Shown here one piece after another: positions 36,988-43,310 of a stretch of DNA of 64,000 nt. Below the pieces are notes generated by a model. It worked only from the letters and a program-made list of their open reading frames with translations. It made no database searches and was not told the DNA's origin. Numbering within the stretch: position 1 is the stretch's first letter; every line of letters begins with the position of its first letter. The DNA comes from Acidobacteriota bacterium. GTDB taxonomy: Bacteria > Acidobacteriota > Terriglobia > Terriglobales > SCQP01. A program made the translations under genes and the position numbers. The stretch lies in contig DAHUYO010000003.1 in assembly GCA_027315185.1 (NCBI GenBank), positions 38,694 through 102,693 on the forward strand. Direction: 5' to 3'.

Positions 36988-37518
36988 CTAGCCCGGGAGG
37001 AATCCGCGCTGGCCGGATTCCAGGGCCAACAGGTCCGCCTTGAGGGCCAGGCCGCCGCCGAAACCAGTCAAACGGCCGTCGGCGCCGATGACGCGGTGGC
37101 AGGGAACGATGATGGGGAGGGGATTGGCGCCGTTGGCCGCGCCCACGGCGCGGGCCGCGCGCGGCAGGCCGACGCGCCGCGCGAGTTCGCCGTAGCTGAT
37201 GGTTTGGCCATAGGGAATGCGCCGCAGTTCCGCCCACACGCGAAGCTGGAACGACGTGCCCTGGGGCGCAAGCGGAACATCAAAATGAGTGCGGCGGCCG
37301 GCGAAATATTCCCCCAGCTGCTCGCAGGCGGAGGCGAGGATGCGGCGCGCCGCGGCAGGGTTGGATGCGCTGGCGGAGGGTTCCGCGGCGGCAGCCGCTA
37401 GGGGCGGAGGCGGAGAACTCCGTCCAGGGCGGGGCGGAAACTCCACGCGCCGCAGGCCGTGTTCATCCGCGGCTAACTTTATCCTTCCGACCGGGGTCTC
37501 CAGCGATGCGCAATGCAT
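36988..37518 (-). CDS. ogt: Methylated-DNA--protein-cysteine methyltransferase
   Basis: 176 residues from ATG 37518 ('[19 protein letters not shown]'). The longer track ORF adds a non-homologous N-terminus. The active site '[15 protein letters not shown]' contains the alkyl-accepting Cys, and '[16 protein letters not shown]' is the DNA-binding helix-turn-helix. It directly reverses O6-alkylguanine by irreversible transfer to the Cys. A Pro/Ala-rich insertion (about residues 33-60) separates the N-terminal domain from the catalytic one. Confidence 0.93.
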   Translation of the reverse strand: MHCASLETPVGRIKLAADEHGLRRVEFPPRPGRSSPPPPLAAAAAEPSASASNPAAARRILASACEQLGEYFAGRRTHFDVPLAPQGTSFQLRVWAELRRIPYGQTISYGELARRVGLPRAARAVGAANGANPLPIIVPCHRVIGADGRLTGFGGGLALKADLLALESGQRGFLPG

Positions 37519-37773
37519 GTTCTTGTCCACGGGCGCGGAGGTGTCGGCACTCCGGCCGGCTCGCAAAGCCGGGCATGGTTGTGGCGCCGTTGATGGGCAC
37601 CGGTCCGAGCGCGGCCATGCCGCGCCTCGCCCGCGAGTCGAATCCACTACCCACACCGATTATGGTACGCGCGGAGAGCCGCCGCTTCAGGGTATATTCC
37701 CCAGCGCACGGTCTGGAGGGCGCGCTAGCGAATTTCGCGAGAGGCGGCGCGGCAGACGGTTTATAGTGACAAT

Positions 37774-38763
37774 GTGCAGCCACATCCGGTGACGTTGCCG
37801 GGCGGCAGGGATAGCAAGAGCCGCCTTCGAGCCAAAATTGCTGTTTCCGCGGGGGGGGTGGCGCTGTTGCTGGCGCTGCCGGCGTTCGCCGCCTCGGGGG
37901 GAGTCGCGCGCGTGCGTTCCCGCCGGGAACGAGCCGAAGCGGGAGGCGGCGGCGAGCTGGACGGCGCGCCCCTGACGGGCGCCTACTTGGCGCGGCGGTT
38001 GCCGTCCATTTCGCTTCTGCGGCGCTCGCCGTTCGCGTCGGGCCAGCCCCGCCTGGCGGCGTTCGCGTATCCAGTATTCTCCGCTCAGGCCATGGCGCAG
38101 GACGCGGACCAGAGCCAGAAGGGGAAACAGAAAGTCGAGAAGAAGGGCAAGGTGCGCCTTACCTACGGCGCGGGAAAAGGGCCGAAGTATTCGCCGGGGC
38201 ACTTGTTCTACGTCATCCCCGCCTATGAAGTCTCCTACTTGAAAACGGTGCCGCCGATGACGCCGAAGCAAAAATTCGACGCCATGTTCAGCGAGACCTA
38301 TGACTGGCAAGGGCTGGCGATGGGCGGCTTGGAGACGCTGTTCGAGCACACGTCGAACGGCTATTGCGGCTATGGGCCGGGCTTTGGCGGCTACATGAAA
38401 TGCTTTGCCTCGGCGCAGATTGACGCGGACGATTCGGGGTTCTGGGGCGATTATGTCTTCCCGGTTTGGTTTCATGAGGACCCGCGCTATTTCCGCCTGG
38501 GCGAGAGCCATTCGTTCGCGGCACGGTTCCTGTACGCCGTGGACCGGACGTTCATCGTGCGCAGCGACCTAACCGGGCGCTCGACCTTCGCTTGGGCGCC
38601 GACGCTGGGAACCATCCTGGCCGCGATCGCTTCCAACACCTACTATCCGAACGCCCAGCGCGGCGTGGGCCTGACCGCCAGCCGCGTGGAGTTCGACCTG
38701 ATCGGCACCGCCATTTTCAACCTGGAAGCCGAGTTCTGGCCGGACATTCGGAACCTGTTTTAA
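37774..38763 (+). CDS. Acidobacterial conserved protein of unknown function
   Basis: 329 residues with a signal-like hydrophobic segment ('GGVALLLALPAFAASGG'), a poorly conserved linker, and a conserved C-terminal half: 'KFDAMFSETYDW', 'YGPGFGGYMKCFASAQIDADDSG', 'FPVWFHEDPRYFRLG', 'RFLYAVDRTFIVRSD' and 'ASNTYYPNAQRG'. The 'HEDPRYFR...YA..R.F.....G...SN.YYP' pattern is one I recall in many Acidobacteria proteins annotated only as hypothetical. It is probably envelope-associated. Function unknown. Confidence 0.75.
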   Translation: MQPHPVTLPGGRDSKSRLRAKIAVSAGGVALLLALPAFAASGGVARVRSRRERAEAGGGGELDGAPLTGAYLARRLPSISLLRRSPFASGQPRLAAFAYPVFSAQAMAQDADQSQKGKQKVEKKGKVRLTYGAGKGPKYSPGHLFYVIPAYEVSYLKTVPPMTPKQKFDAMFSETYDWQGLAMGGLETLFEHTSNGYCGYGPGFGGYMKCFASAQIDADDSGFWGDYVFPVWFHEDPRYFRLGESHSFAARFLYAVDRTFIVRSDLTGRSTFAWAPTLGTILAAIASNTYYPNAQRGVGLTASRVEFDLIGTAIFNLEAEFWPDIRNLF

Positions 38764-38840
38764 CCAGTTGCCCATCGCGGGCGCCGCGCCGTTGGCTCGG
38801 GGGCGCCGCCCTCAGCCGGGCCGCGCCGCCGGCGGCGGCC

Positions 38841-38878
38841 GTGGAATGGGCTTCAGCCCGTGTGCCGGCGGGCTTCAG
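38841..38878 (-). repeat. Dispersed repeat R1, copy d (core)
   Basis: A 38-bp core of R1 on the minus strand (CTGAAGCCCGCCGGCACACG...). It lies between the conserved-protein gene and the left end of the tRNA-Arg island. Confidence 0.8.
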
Positions 38879-39012
38879 CCGGCCGGTTGGCGCGACCCCG
38901 TGACAGCCAACTTGGAATGGGCTCCCCTCCGCCGGAGGGGAACGTCCTCTCGGCAACCCTGCCGAGCACCGCTACGGCCGCTTCACGCTGCCGCAACGGA
39001 GTGCAGCCCGTC

Positions 39013-39061
39013 ATTGGCAGGCGCGGCGGGACTCGAACCCGCGACCCTCCGCTTAGAAGGC
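39013..39061 (-). repeat. Left attachment site (partial tRNA-Arg copy)
   Basis: A copy of the tRNA-Arg 3' end from the CCA through the T arm to the 3' side of the anticodon loop. It differs at 39019 and 39032 and diverges completely after 39061. It lacks the D arm and 5' acceptor strand, so it is not a tRNA gene. Confidence 0.88.
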
Positions 39062-39093
39062 CCTTTTAGCCCATTACTGCCGTTTGCTGGCGC

Positions 39094-39113
39094 CTGCTGT
39101 AAACTGCTGTAAA
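39094..39113 (+). repeat. Tandem CTGCTGTAAA repeats at island left end
   Basis: Two exact adjacent 10-bp units beginning 33 bp inside the left attachment site. Short tandem repeats beside an att core are typical arm-type binding sites for tyrosine integrases or excisionases. Confidence 0.6.
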
Positions 39114-39179
39114 AACAGGCTTTATATGCGTTTTGGCGATCCGCCCATTGCTGTCATTCGCTTCCCTTTTTGCCCTGGG

Positions 39180-39201
39180 GTCCCCAGCATAGTCCCCAGC
39201 A
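39180..39201 (+). repeat. GTCCCCAGCA direct repeats, left
   Basis: GTCCCCAGCA occurs twice with a 12-bp period. The same arrangement recurs near the right end of the island at 42662-42683, suggesting matched integrase arm sites. Confidence 0.6.
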
Positions 39202-39301
39202 CTTCTCGCGGGTTCGCTACGGGGTACGGATCGTTACGTGGCATGTACCCTGATCCGCGGACCAGATGCGTCCTCGACTGAGGCGCGGGACAATCCTTGA
39301 C

Positions 39302-39859
39302 ATGAGGCGATCGCGTAATGTCGGCTTATTGCTTGCTGGCGTAGCTCTGTTTCCGCTGGGTTGCTCCCACGCGCCCCCAAAGCCCACCGTGGGCTCCATT
39401 TCTGGAAAGGTACAGGTGGCCTTCGAGAGCGGAAGAGTCCGGGCCCTAGCGTTTGACACGGTATACCTCTCCCGGACACCGATCCAGGTGCTAAGTCCCC
39501 GGCAGCAGCTCGCGCTTATGGTCCCCGAGTCTGAGCTCAATCAGGAGTTTATGGACGGTTTCATCAGCGAGGACTCGTACAATCGGAAGGTAGATGAGCT
39601 TTCTACCGCCGCAGATACCTTTAACCGAAACATCGAGTCCTTAAATGTGCCCGCCGTCCAGCAGGCGACAACCGATGCCGATGGGGATTTCTCGTTTCAT
39701 GGAGTCAGCCCCGGACGGTATTGGCTGGTCCTTAATGACTGCGTTGCAGGGAATTACGTGGGCTGGTCGGAGCCGGTAACGGTGTGGCCTGGCACTACGG
39801 CGTCGGCTAGCCTGAACAACACTGATACGGCCTATGCGTTCAATCTTGGGACCTTGTAG
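39302..39859 (+). CDS. Lipoprotein with carboxypeptidase-regulatory-like domain
   Basis: 185 residues from ATG 39302 (the track's 39266 start precedes the signal). The signal peptide 'LLLAGVALFPLGC' ends in a lipobox, with Cys at about position 19. The middle is a polar helical region ('ESELNQEFMDGFISED', 'DELSTAADTFNRNIESL'), and the C-terminus 'TTDADGDFSFHGVSPGRYWLVL' is a carboxypeptidase-regulatory or SdrD-B-like beta-sandwich. It is probably anchored in the periplasm. Its codon use is less GC-rich than the host's, in line with acquisition on the island. Function unknown. Confidence 0.75.
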   Translation: MRRSRNVGLLLAGVALFPLGCSHAPPKPTVGSISGKVQVAFESGRVRALAFDTVYLSRTPIQVLSPRQQLALMVPESELNQEFMDGFISEDSYNRKVDELSTAADTFNRNIESLNVPAVQQATTDADGDFSFHGVSPGRYWLVLNDCVAGNYVGWSEPVTVWPGTTASASLNNTDTAYAFNLGTL

Positions 39860-39895
39860 GACTGGCACCCAACCCAAGACTTGGGCGAGGCATCA

Positions 39896-40687
39896 ATGCG
39901 CGTTCTCAGATTTCTTCACGGAAGGGAAGTGCTGAGCGAGATCGCCAGGCGCAGATTGACCTCGGGCCGGTTTAGCGTAGCTGTCGCCTACATCGGCAGG
40001 GAGCCACGGCTACGGCTTGATCTCCGGCCTGGCGACAGGGTGATCTGCGATCTCGATGCGGCTGCGAAGGGTTCGTTGGATCCGCGCGCGGTGCGGGAAC
40101 TAATCGCGTGTGACGTCAGTGTCAGAAAGGCCCCGGGCCTCCACGCGAAGGTTTACCTCGCAGAAAACTGGGCGGTCGTTGGGTCCGCAAACCCGTCCAA
40201 AAACGCCGAAAAGGCATTGGAGGAGGCTGCAGTACTGTCGGAGGGCCCCGCTTTTGTCCGCTCGATTTCACGGTGGTTCGAGGATCAGTGGGAAAGAGCG
40301 CGGGTGGTTCCGCCCGGCGAACTGGAGGAATTGATAAGGGCGTACGACATCGCGAGACGCGCGCTGCGGAAACTGGATGCGCGCGTCGGCGTTCGGCGTA
40401 AGGTACACCGCGCTCCGTCCCATCGCTCATACGGCGTTATCACGGAGAGGCGCTTCTGGTATGTCAACACAAATAGCGACAGTACCGAACGCCAAATGCT
40501 AAAGCATCGGGAGGCCCGCGCGTACGGTGTAAGACAGTCGAGGCTTTCCGGGATAGAAAAGGGCGATGTGGTATTTCTTTGGAGAAGCGATTGGGGATTG
40601 TCGCCGCCGGAATTGCCAACGGAAAACGTGGGCAGCGGGATTTGCAGAACGGTGACTATTACGAGCGCTATGTCTCAATTCGTGTGA
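39896..40687 (+). CDS. PLD-type nuclease with EVE/PUA-like domain (frameshifted)
   Basis: 263 residues in this frame, from ATG 39896. Residues 1-150 look like a single-motif PLD nuclease: 'GLHAKVYLAENWAVVGSANPS' region with His83, Lys85 and GSAN at 96-99, as in the BfiI/NgoFVII nucleases that dimerise to build one active site. An Arg-rich linker follows. From about 185, 'RRFWYVNTNSDSTER' and 'LSGIEKGDVVFLWRSDWG' match the start of an EVE/PUA-like domain, the fold that reads modified bases. The frame then shifts in a GGGG run (40593-40596), and the last 30 residues are out of register. It follows the lipoprotein gene by 36 bp. Confidence 0.7.
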   Translation: MRVLRFLHGREVLSEIARRRLTSGRFSVAVAYIGREPRLRLDLRPGDRVICDLDAAAKGSLDPRAVRELIACDVSVRKAPGLHAKVYLAENWAVVGSANPSKNAEKALEEAAVLSEGPAFVRSISRWFEDQWERARVVPPGELEELIRAYDIARRALRKLDARVGVRRKVHRAPSHRSYGVITERRFWYVNTNSDSTERQMLKHREARAYGVRQSRLSGIEKGDVVFLWRSDWGLSPPELPTENVGSGICRTVTITSAMSQFV

Positions 40688-40854
40688 GCTTCCGGCGTTT
40701 TCCGGACCAGCCGGTCAACGCGCGCTCCGCGAAGCGGATTGGAAGGGGGGCGATCCATCCGAAGTACGGCTTTCCGGACACGTGCAACGCCCTGCGTGTC
40801 GCGGCGGGCGAGCGGCTCTGGGATTATATCCAAGCAAACAGGCCCGCCCACTGA
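40597..40854 (+). pseudogene. Displaced C-terminus of the EVE-like domain
   Basis: In the +1-shifted frame the reading continues 'GIVAAGIANGKRG', 'GDYYERYVSIRVSFRRF', 'GAIHPKYGFPDTCNAL' and 'RLWDYIQANRP' to a TGA at 40852. Joined at the GGGG run it restores 'GDVVFLWRSDWGIVAAGIANG', the expected EVE-like strand order, and a protein of about 318 residues. One missing G explains the break. Whether it is a true mutation or a sequencing error cannot be decided here. Confidence 0.65.
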
Positions 40855-41063
40855 CTGTGGGGCGCAGCGAGCGCGGCGGCGGGTCACCCCGAAAATGGCA
40901 AAAACTCATTCCAAAACGCTTGTGATTCGCCGCTCTCGTACTCGGCATCGCGCCAGCCCTCCGCGAACCGGGCGGCGCGGACCTTAGATTTCGTTCCAGC
41001 TCAGGCGCATCCAATTCGGCGGTCCCGTAGGCCGCGACAGGCGCTAGTATGCACCAGCCGCAG

Positions 41064-41204
41064 TCACAGTGACCAGATGATGAGCGCAGCGCCGAGAAGG
41101 ATCATGAGCAGCGCAATCTGGCGTTGTAGACACCATTCAGGGGCCTTGGGTTCGTGATCGCCGGTCGGCGGCCCTGGCACGAGCGGATTATCGTTGTTGT
41201 TCAT
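41064..41204 (-). CDS. Tiny C-tail-anchored membrane protein
   Basis: 46 residues, absent from the ORF track because of its length. It begins 'MNNNDNPLVPGPPTGD', continues to 'PEWCLQRQ', and ends in a hydrophobic helix 'IALLMILLGAALIIWSL'. Its ATG overlaps the TGA of the upstream minus-strand gene (ATGA, 41201-41204), so translation is probably coupled by termination-reinitiation. There is no independent Shine-Dalgarno. Small hydrophilic-head, membrane-tail proteins occur among toxins and phage-exclusion factors, but nothing here proves such a role. Confidence 0.55.
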   Translation of the reverse strand: MNNNDNPLVPGPPTGDHEPKAPEWCLQRQIALLMILLGAALIIWSL

Positions 41205-41440
41205 GGAGGCACCGGGCATCCCATCATCCATAACAGCACGCCTCCAACCAGCAGCAGCGCTCCCGCCGCGCGCATTCCGTCATGGCCATCGTCGGCTGAC
41301 TTGGCGGGCATTAGGCATGGCTGACCCTCCACCTTCATTCGGTCGCCCCAGCGCTGTTGTACCAGGCGGCGCGCGCTTTCCCGCAGGCGTTCCCGCTGGG
41401 CGGCATCGTCGCCCGGCGGACCGGTTCGGCCGTGCGCCAA
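41201..41440 (-). CDS. Small C-terminal-anchor membrane protein, coupled to the next gene
   Basis: Up to 79 residues from a TTG at 41440, or 45 from ATG 41338. A charged helix ('DDAAQRERLRESARRLVQQRW') leads to 'MRAAGALLLVGGVLLWMMGC', a single membrane segment followed by 'PVPP'. Its stop codon overlaps the next start by 4 nt. An in-frame stop lies just upstream of the TTG, so the gene is complete if that start is used. Both members of the pair share the head-plus-tail-anchor design. Confidence 0.5.
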   Translation of the reverse strand: MAHGRTGPPGDDAAQRERLRESARRLVQQRWGDRMKVEGQPCLMPAKSADDGHDGMRAAGALLLVGGVLLWMMGCPVPP

Positions 41441-41719
41441 TGCGCTGGCCCCTCATGCGGCGGCACACCCTGCGTGGCGATTTGACGGCGCGGTGGTTCC
41501 GTCCGCTCCAGTGCCCGCGCGACGGGGCCCCGGGGACGACGGCGGCGACGGCGCATCGCTACGGCCGCTTCGCGCTGGAGGAACTGCGCGATGCCGTCGA
41601 GGCTATTTCCAGTAGAACGCTCCGTGCGGGCCGCCACGCCACGCGGGCGGCCAGGCCCGGTCTGGGCAGTGTAGGCTGGTGGCAGGTCCTAGGCTTAGTA
41701 GGTAGTCCAGCCCGGCTGG

Positions 41720-42583
41720 GTGGTGAGCGTGGCGGATTACAAGTCCTTCGTTGACGATAGCGGCACTCATGCAGGGGCGAAAGTGTGCGTCGCTGGCGGA
41801 TTCGTTGCACAGCGTTTGCCCTGGAGAGAATTTGCGGCGGACTGGACAAGGCTGCTCTCTCGTTTTCAGGTCCCGCCAGAGCGGTTCCATGCGAAGCTGC
41901 TCTACCCAGAACCAAAGGGCTGGTTTAAGCGGGATTGGGCTCAAATCGGGCGGCACGCGGAGTTTCTGTGCTCCCTCAAGGGTTTAGTCATGCGGCACCG
42001 GAAGATCAGGCCGTATGCGTTCGCCGTCCTAGCTGACGATTTTTATCAATACGCCCATCACGTGCGGCGTTGGCTGACCGGGGCGGACGTGAGGATGGGA
42101 GCGTTGCTGACTTCTGGAAAACCTTCAGCCCCCTTTTTTTACTGCCTGCAGAGCTTTCTACAGGCCACCTGTCTCGGATGGCCAACCGACGCAAAAATCG
42201 ATTTTGTGATGGGGCTTGATAGGCGCGACGCTGGATACGCCGCCACGCTGATTGCGGAGATTGTGGGCAGCCGACACCAGGGCGGCAGACATTCTTGGAA
42301 ACGGGCCCTTGGGGCCGTTAGCTGCCCATCTTCGCGCGCAATGCCCGAACTGCAGGCGGCGGACCTCCTGGCCTACGCGACCCACCGCTTTTTTGAGCAG
42401 GAAGCGGCGGCGGGTCGGCTCGCTGGCAGGGTGGCACCGGCGCTGCCAGAATACCTTGACGCGTTGTTCAAGAACAGGAGGGATGGGCACGCGCTGCAGA
42501 TTGATGACTCGCGGGCGATGTTGGCTAAAATCGAGCACGCCAAAGAGATGTCCCGGCGGGGCAGCGAGGCGTTGTTTAGCTAA
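41720..42583 (+). CDS. DUF3800 domain protein
   Basis: 287 residues from GTG 41720. The DUF3800 signature opens with 'YKSFVDDSGTH', has 'KIDFVMGLDRRDAGYAATLI' in the middle and ends with 'MPELQAADLLAYATHRFFE'. The conserved acidic residues and the predicted RNase-H-like fold suggest a nuclease, but the family has no firm biochemical role. DUF3800 genes are frequent on phages, islands and near defence genes. Codon use is less GC-rich than the host's. It is the last gene before the right end of the island. Confidence 0.85.
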   Translation: MVSVADYKSFVDDSGTHAGAKVCVAGGFVAQRLPWREFAADWTRLLSRFQVPPERFHAKLLYPEPKGWFKRDWAQIGRHAEFLCSLKGLVMRHRKIRPYAFAVLADDFYQYAHHVRRWLTGADVRMGALLTSGKPSAPFFYCLQSFLQATCLGWPTDAKIDFVMGLDRRDAGYAATLIAEIVGSRHQGGRHSWKRALGAVSCPSSRAMPELQAADLLAYATHRFFEQEAAAGRLAGRVAPALPEYLDALFKNRRDGHALQIDDSRAMLAKIEHAKEMSRRGSEALFS

Positions 42584-42630
42584 TGCTTCCTCACCCCACG
42601 CCTACGCCTAAGGGAAATTGGTACGGGCAT

Positions 42631-42647
42631 GTTGCCCAGCGGGCAAC
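42631..42647 (+). other. Small stem-loop after the DUF3800 gene
   Basis: GTTGCCC-AGC-GGGCAAC is a perfect 7-bp hairpin 47 bp after the stop codon. It lacks a T tract, so it may be a weak terminator or an mRNA-stabilising structure. Confidence 0.35.
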
Positions 42648-42661
42648 CTTACTTCCTCGGG

Positions 42662-42683
42662 GTCCCCAGCAAAGTCCCCGACA
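42662..42683 (+). repeat. GTCCCC(A/G)-type direct repeats, right
   Basis: GTCCCCAGCA and GTCCCCGACA with the same 12-bp period as the left pair, 45 bp before the tRNA attachment copy. Proposed right arm site. Confidence 0.55.
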
Positions 42684-42730
42684 CTTCACGCCCCCTGGCC
42701 AGCAGGGAACCGATAAGTTGTTGATTCTAT

Positions 42731-42807
42731 TGGCGGGCGCGGCGGGATTCGAACCCGCGACCCTCCGCTTAGAAGGCGGATGCTCTGGTCCACTGAGCTA
42801 CGCGCCC
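42731..42807 (-). tRNA. tRNA-Arg (anticodon UCU)
   Basis: Read on the minus strand: acceptor GGGCGCG pairs with CGCGCCC; the D arm has GCTC...GAGC; the anticodon stem TCCGC/GCGGA encloses loop CTTCTAA (anticodon TCT); the T arm is GCGGG-TTCGAAT-CCCGC; the discriminator is G and CCA is encoded. All stems are intact, so the gene should be functional. Its 3' part is the attachment site of the adjoining island. Confidence 0.96.
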
Positions 42808-43031
42808 GCGGCTTCCATTCTACGGCGGCGCGGCGGCGGGCCGCACGGAGCGGCGGCGACGCGGTGTGCACGCCGGCCGCGCGGGCAGCGCGGCGCTAGC
42901 GGTGGCGGGGCCGCTGGAAACGCTGGAGAACGCGGCCAACGTCGCGCAGGGAGCGGCGCGCGACGCGAGCGATCAGGTCCTTGGCGGGATGGCTGGAGCT
43001 GCCTCGGGCGTCGGTGCCTTTGGCCGCGGCG

Positions 43032-43274
43032 TTACTGGGCGCCGCTGCCTGCGGCTGCGGCTTCGGCGGCGAGGATATGGGCTTCGGCGCCTTGGAAGCC
43101 GCAGGTTTTATGGCTGCCGTCACAGAAGGGTTTGTTGTTGGAATGGCCGCAGCGGCAGAGAGAGATGGCCGGCTTGTTGATGGGAATTTCCTGTCCGTTG
43201 GAATCAATAAGGGTGAATAGCCCCTCGACGTGGAGCGAACCGTTGCGGCGAATGGTGATCTTGACGTCCGGCAT
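43032..43274 (-). CDS. CDGSH-type iron-sulfur protein
   Basis: 80 residues. 'CRCGHSNNKPFCDGSH' is the C-x-C...C-D-G-x-H motif that binds a [2Fe-2S] cluster through three Cys and one His (mitoNEET-like). The N-terminal part ('VKITIRRNGSLHVEG') is a short beta region common in bacterial members, which are small redox or cluster-transfer proteins. The Ala-rich C-terminus is probably disordered. It is followed by the APC transporter only upstream on the same strand (36-bp gap), so the two may be cotranscribed. Confidence 0.9.
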   Translation of the reverse strand: MPDVKITIRRNGSLHVEGLFTLIDSNGQEIPINKPAISLCRCGHSNNKPFCDGSHKTCGFQGAEAHILAAEAAAAGSGAQ

Positions 43275-43310
43275 AAGACAACAGTGTAAACCGCGCTTGC
43301 GGATCGCGGC

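Larger units (their letters stand above)
39013..42777. mobile_element. Genomic island integrated at tRNA-Arg(UCU)
   Basis: The 3' 49 bp of the tRNA region (42729-42777) are repeated at 39013-39061 with 47 of 49 identities, the footprint of integration into a tRNA 3' end. The 3.7 kb between is visibly less GC-biased at wobble positions than the flanks. It encodes a lipoprotein, a PLD-EVE-like protein, two tiny membrane proteins and a DUF3800 protein. Paired short repeats at both ends resemble integrase arm sites. No integrase or relaxase ORF is present, so the element is decayed or depends on an integrase in trans. Confidence 0.8.

Noticed and set aside
39013-39061. A second tRNA-Arg gene
   Set aside because: Only the 3' part is present. 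The D arm and 5' acceptor strand are missing, so it is an attachment-site copy.
41335-41637. 100-aa minus-strand ORF upstream of the small membrane gene pair
   Set aside because: It could be a frameshifted N-terminal extension of the 79-residue protein, but there is no homology or motif to support joining the frames.
41194-41754. 186-aa plus-strand ORF in the island
   Set aside because: Low-complexity Arg/Pro/Ala translation overlapping the coupled minus-strand pair and the DUF3800 start. No motif.
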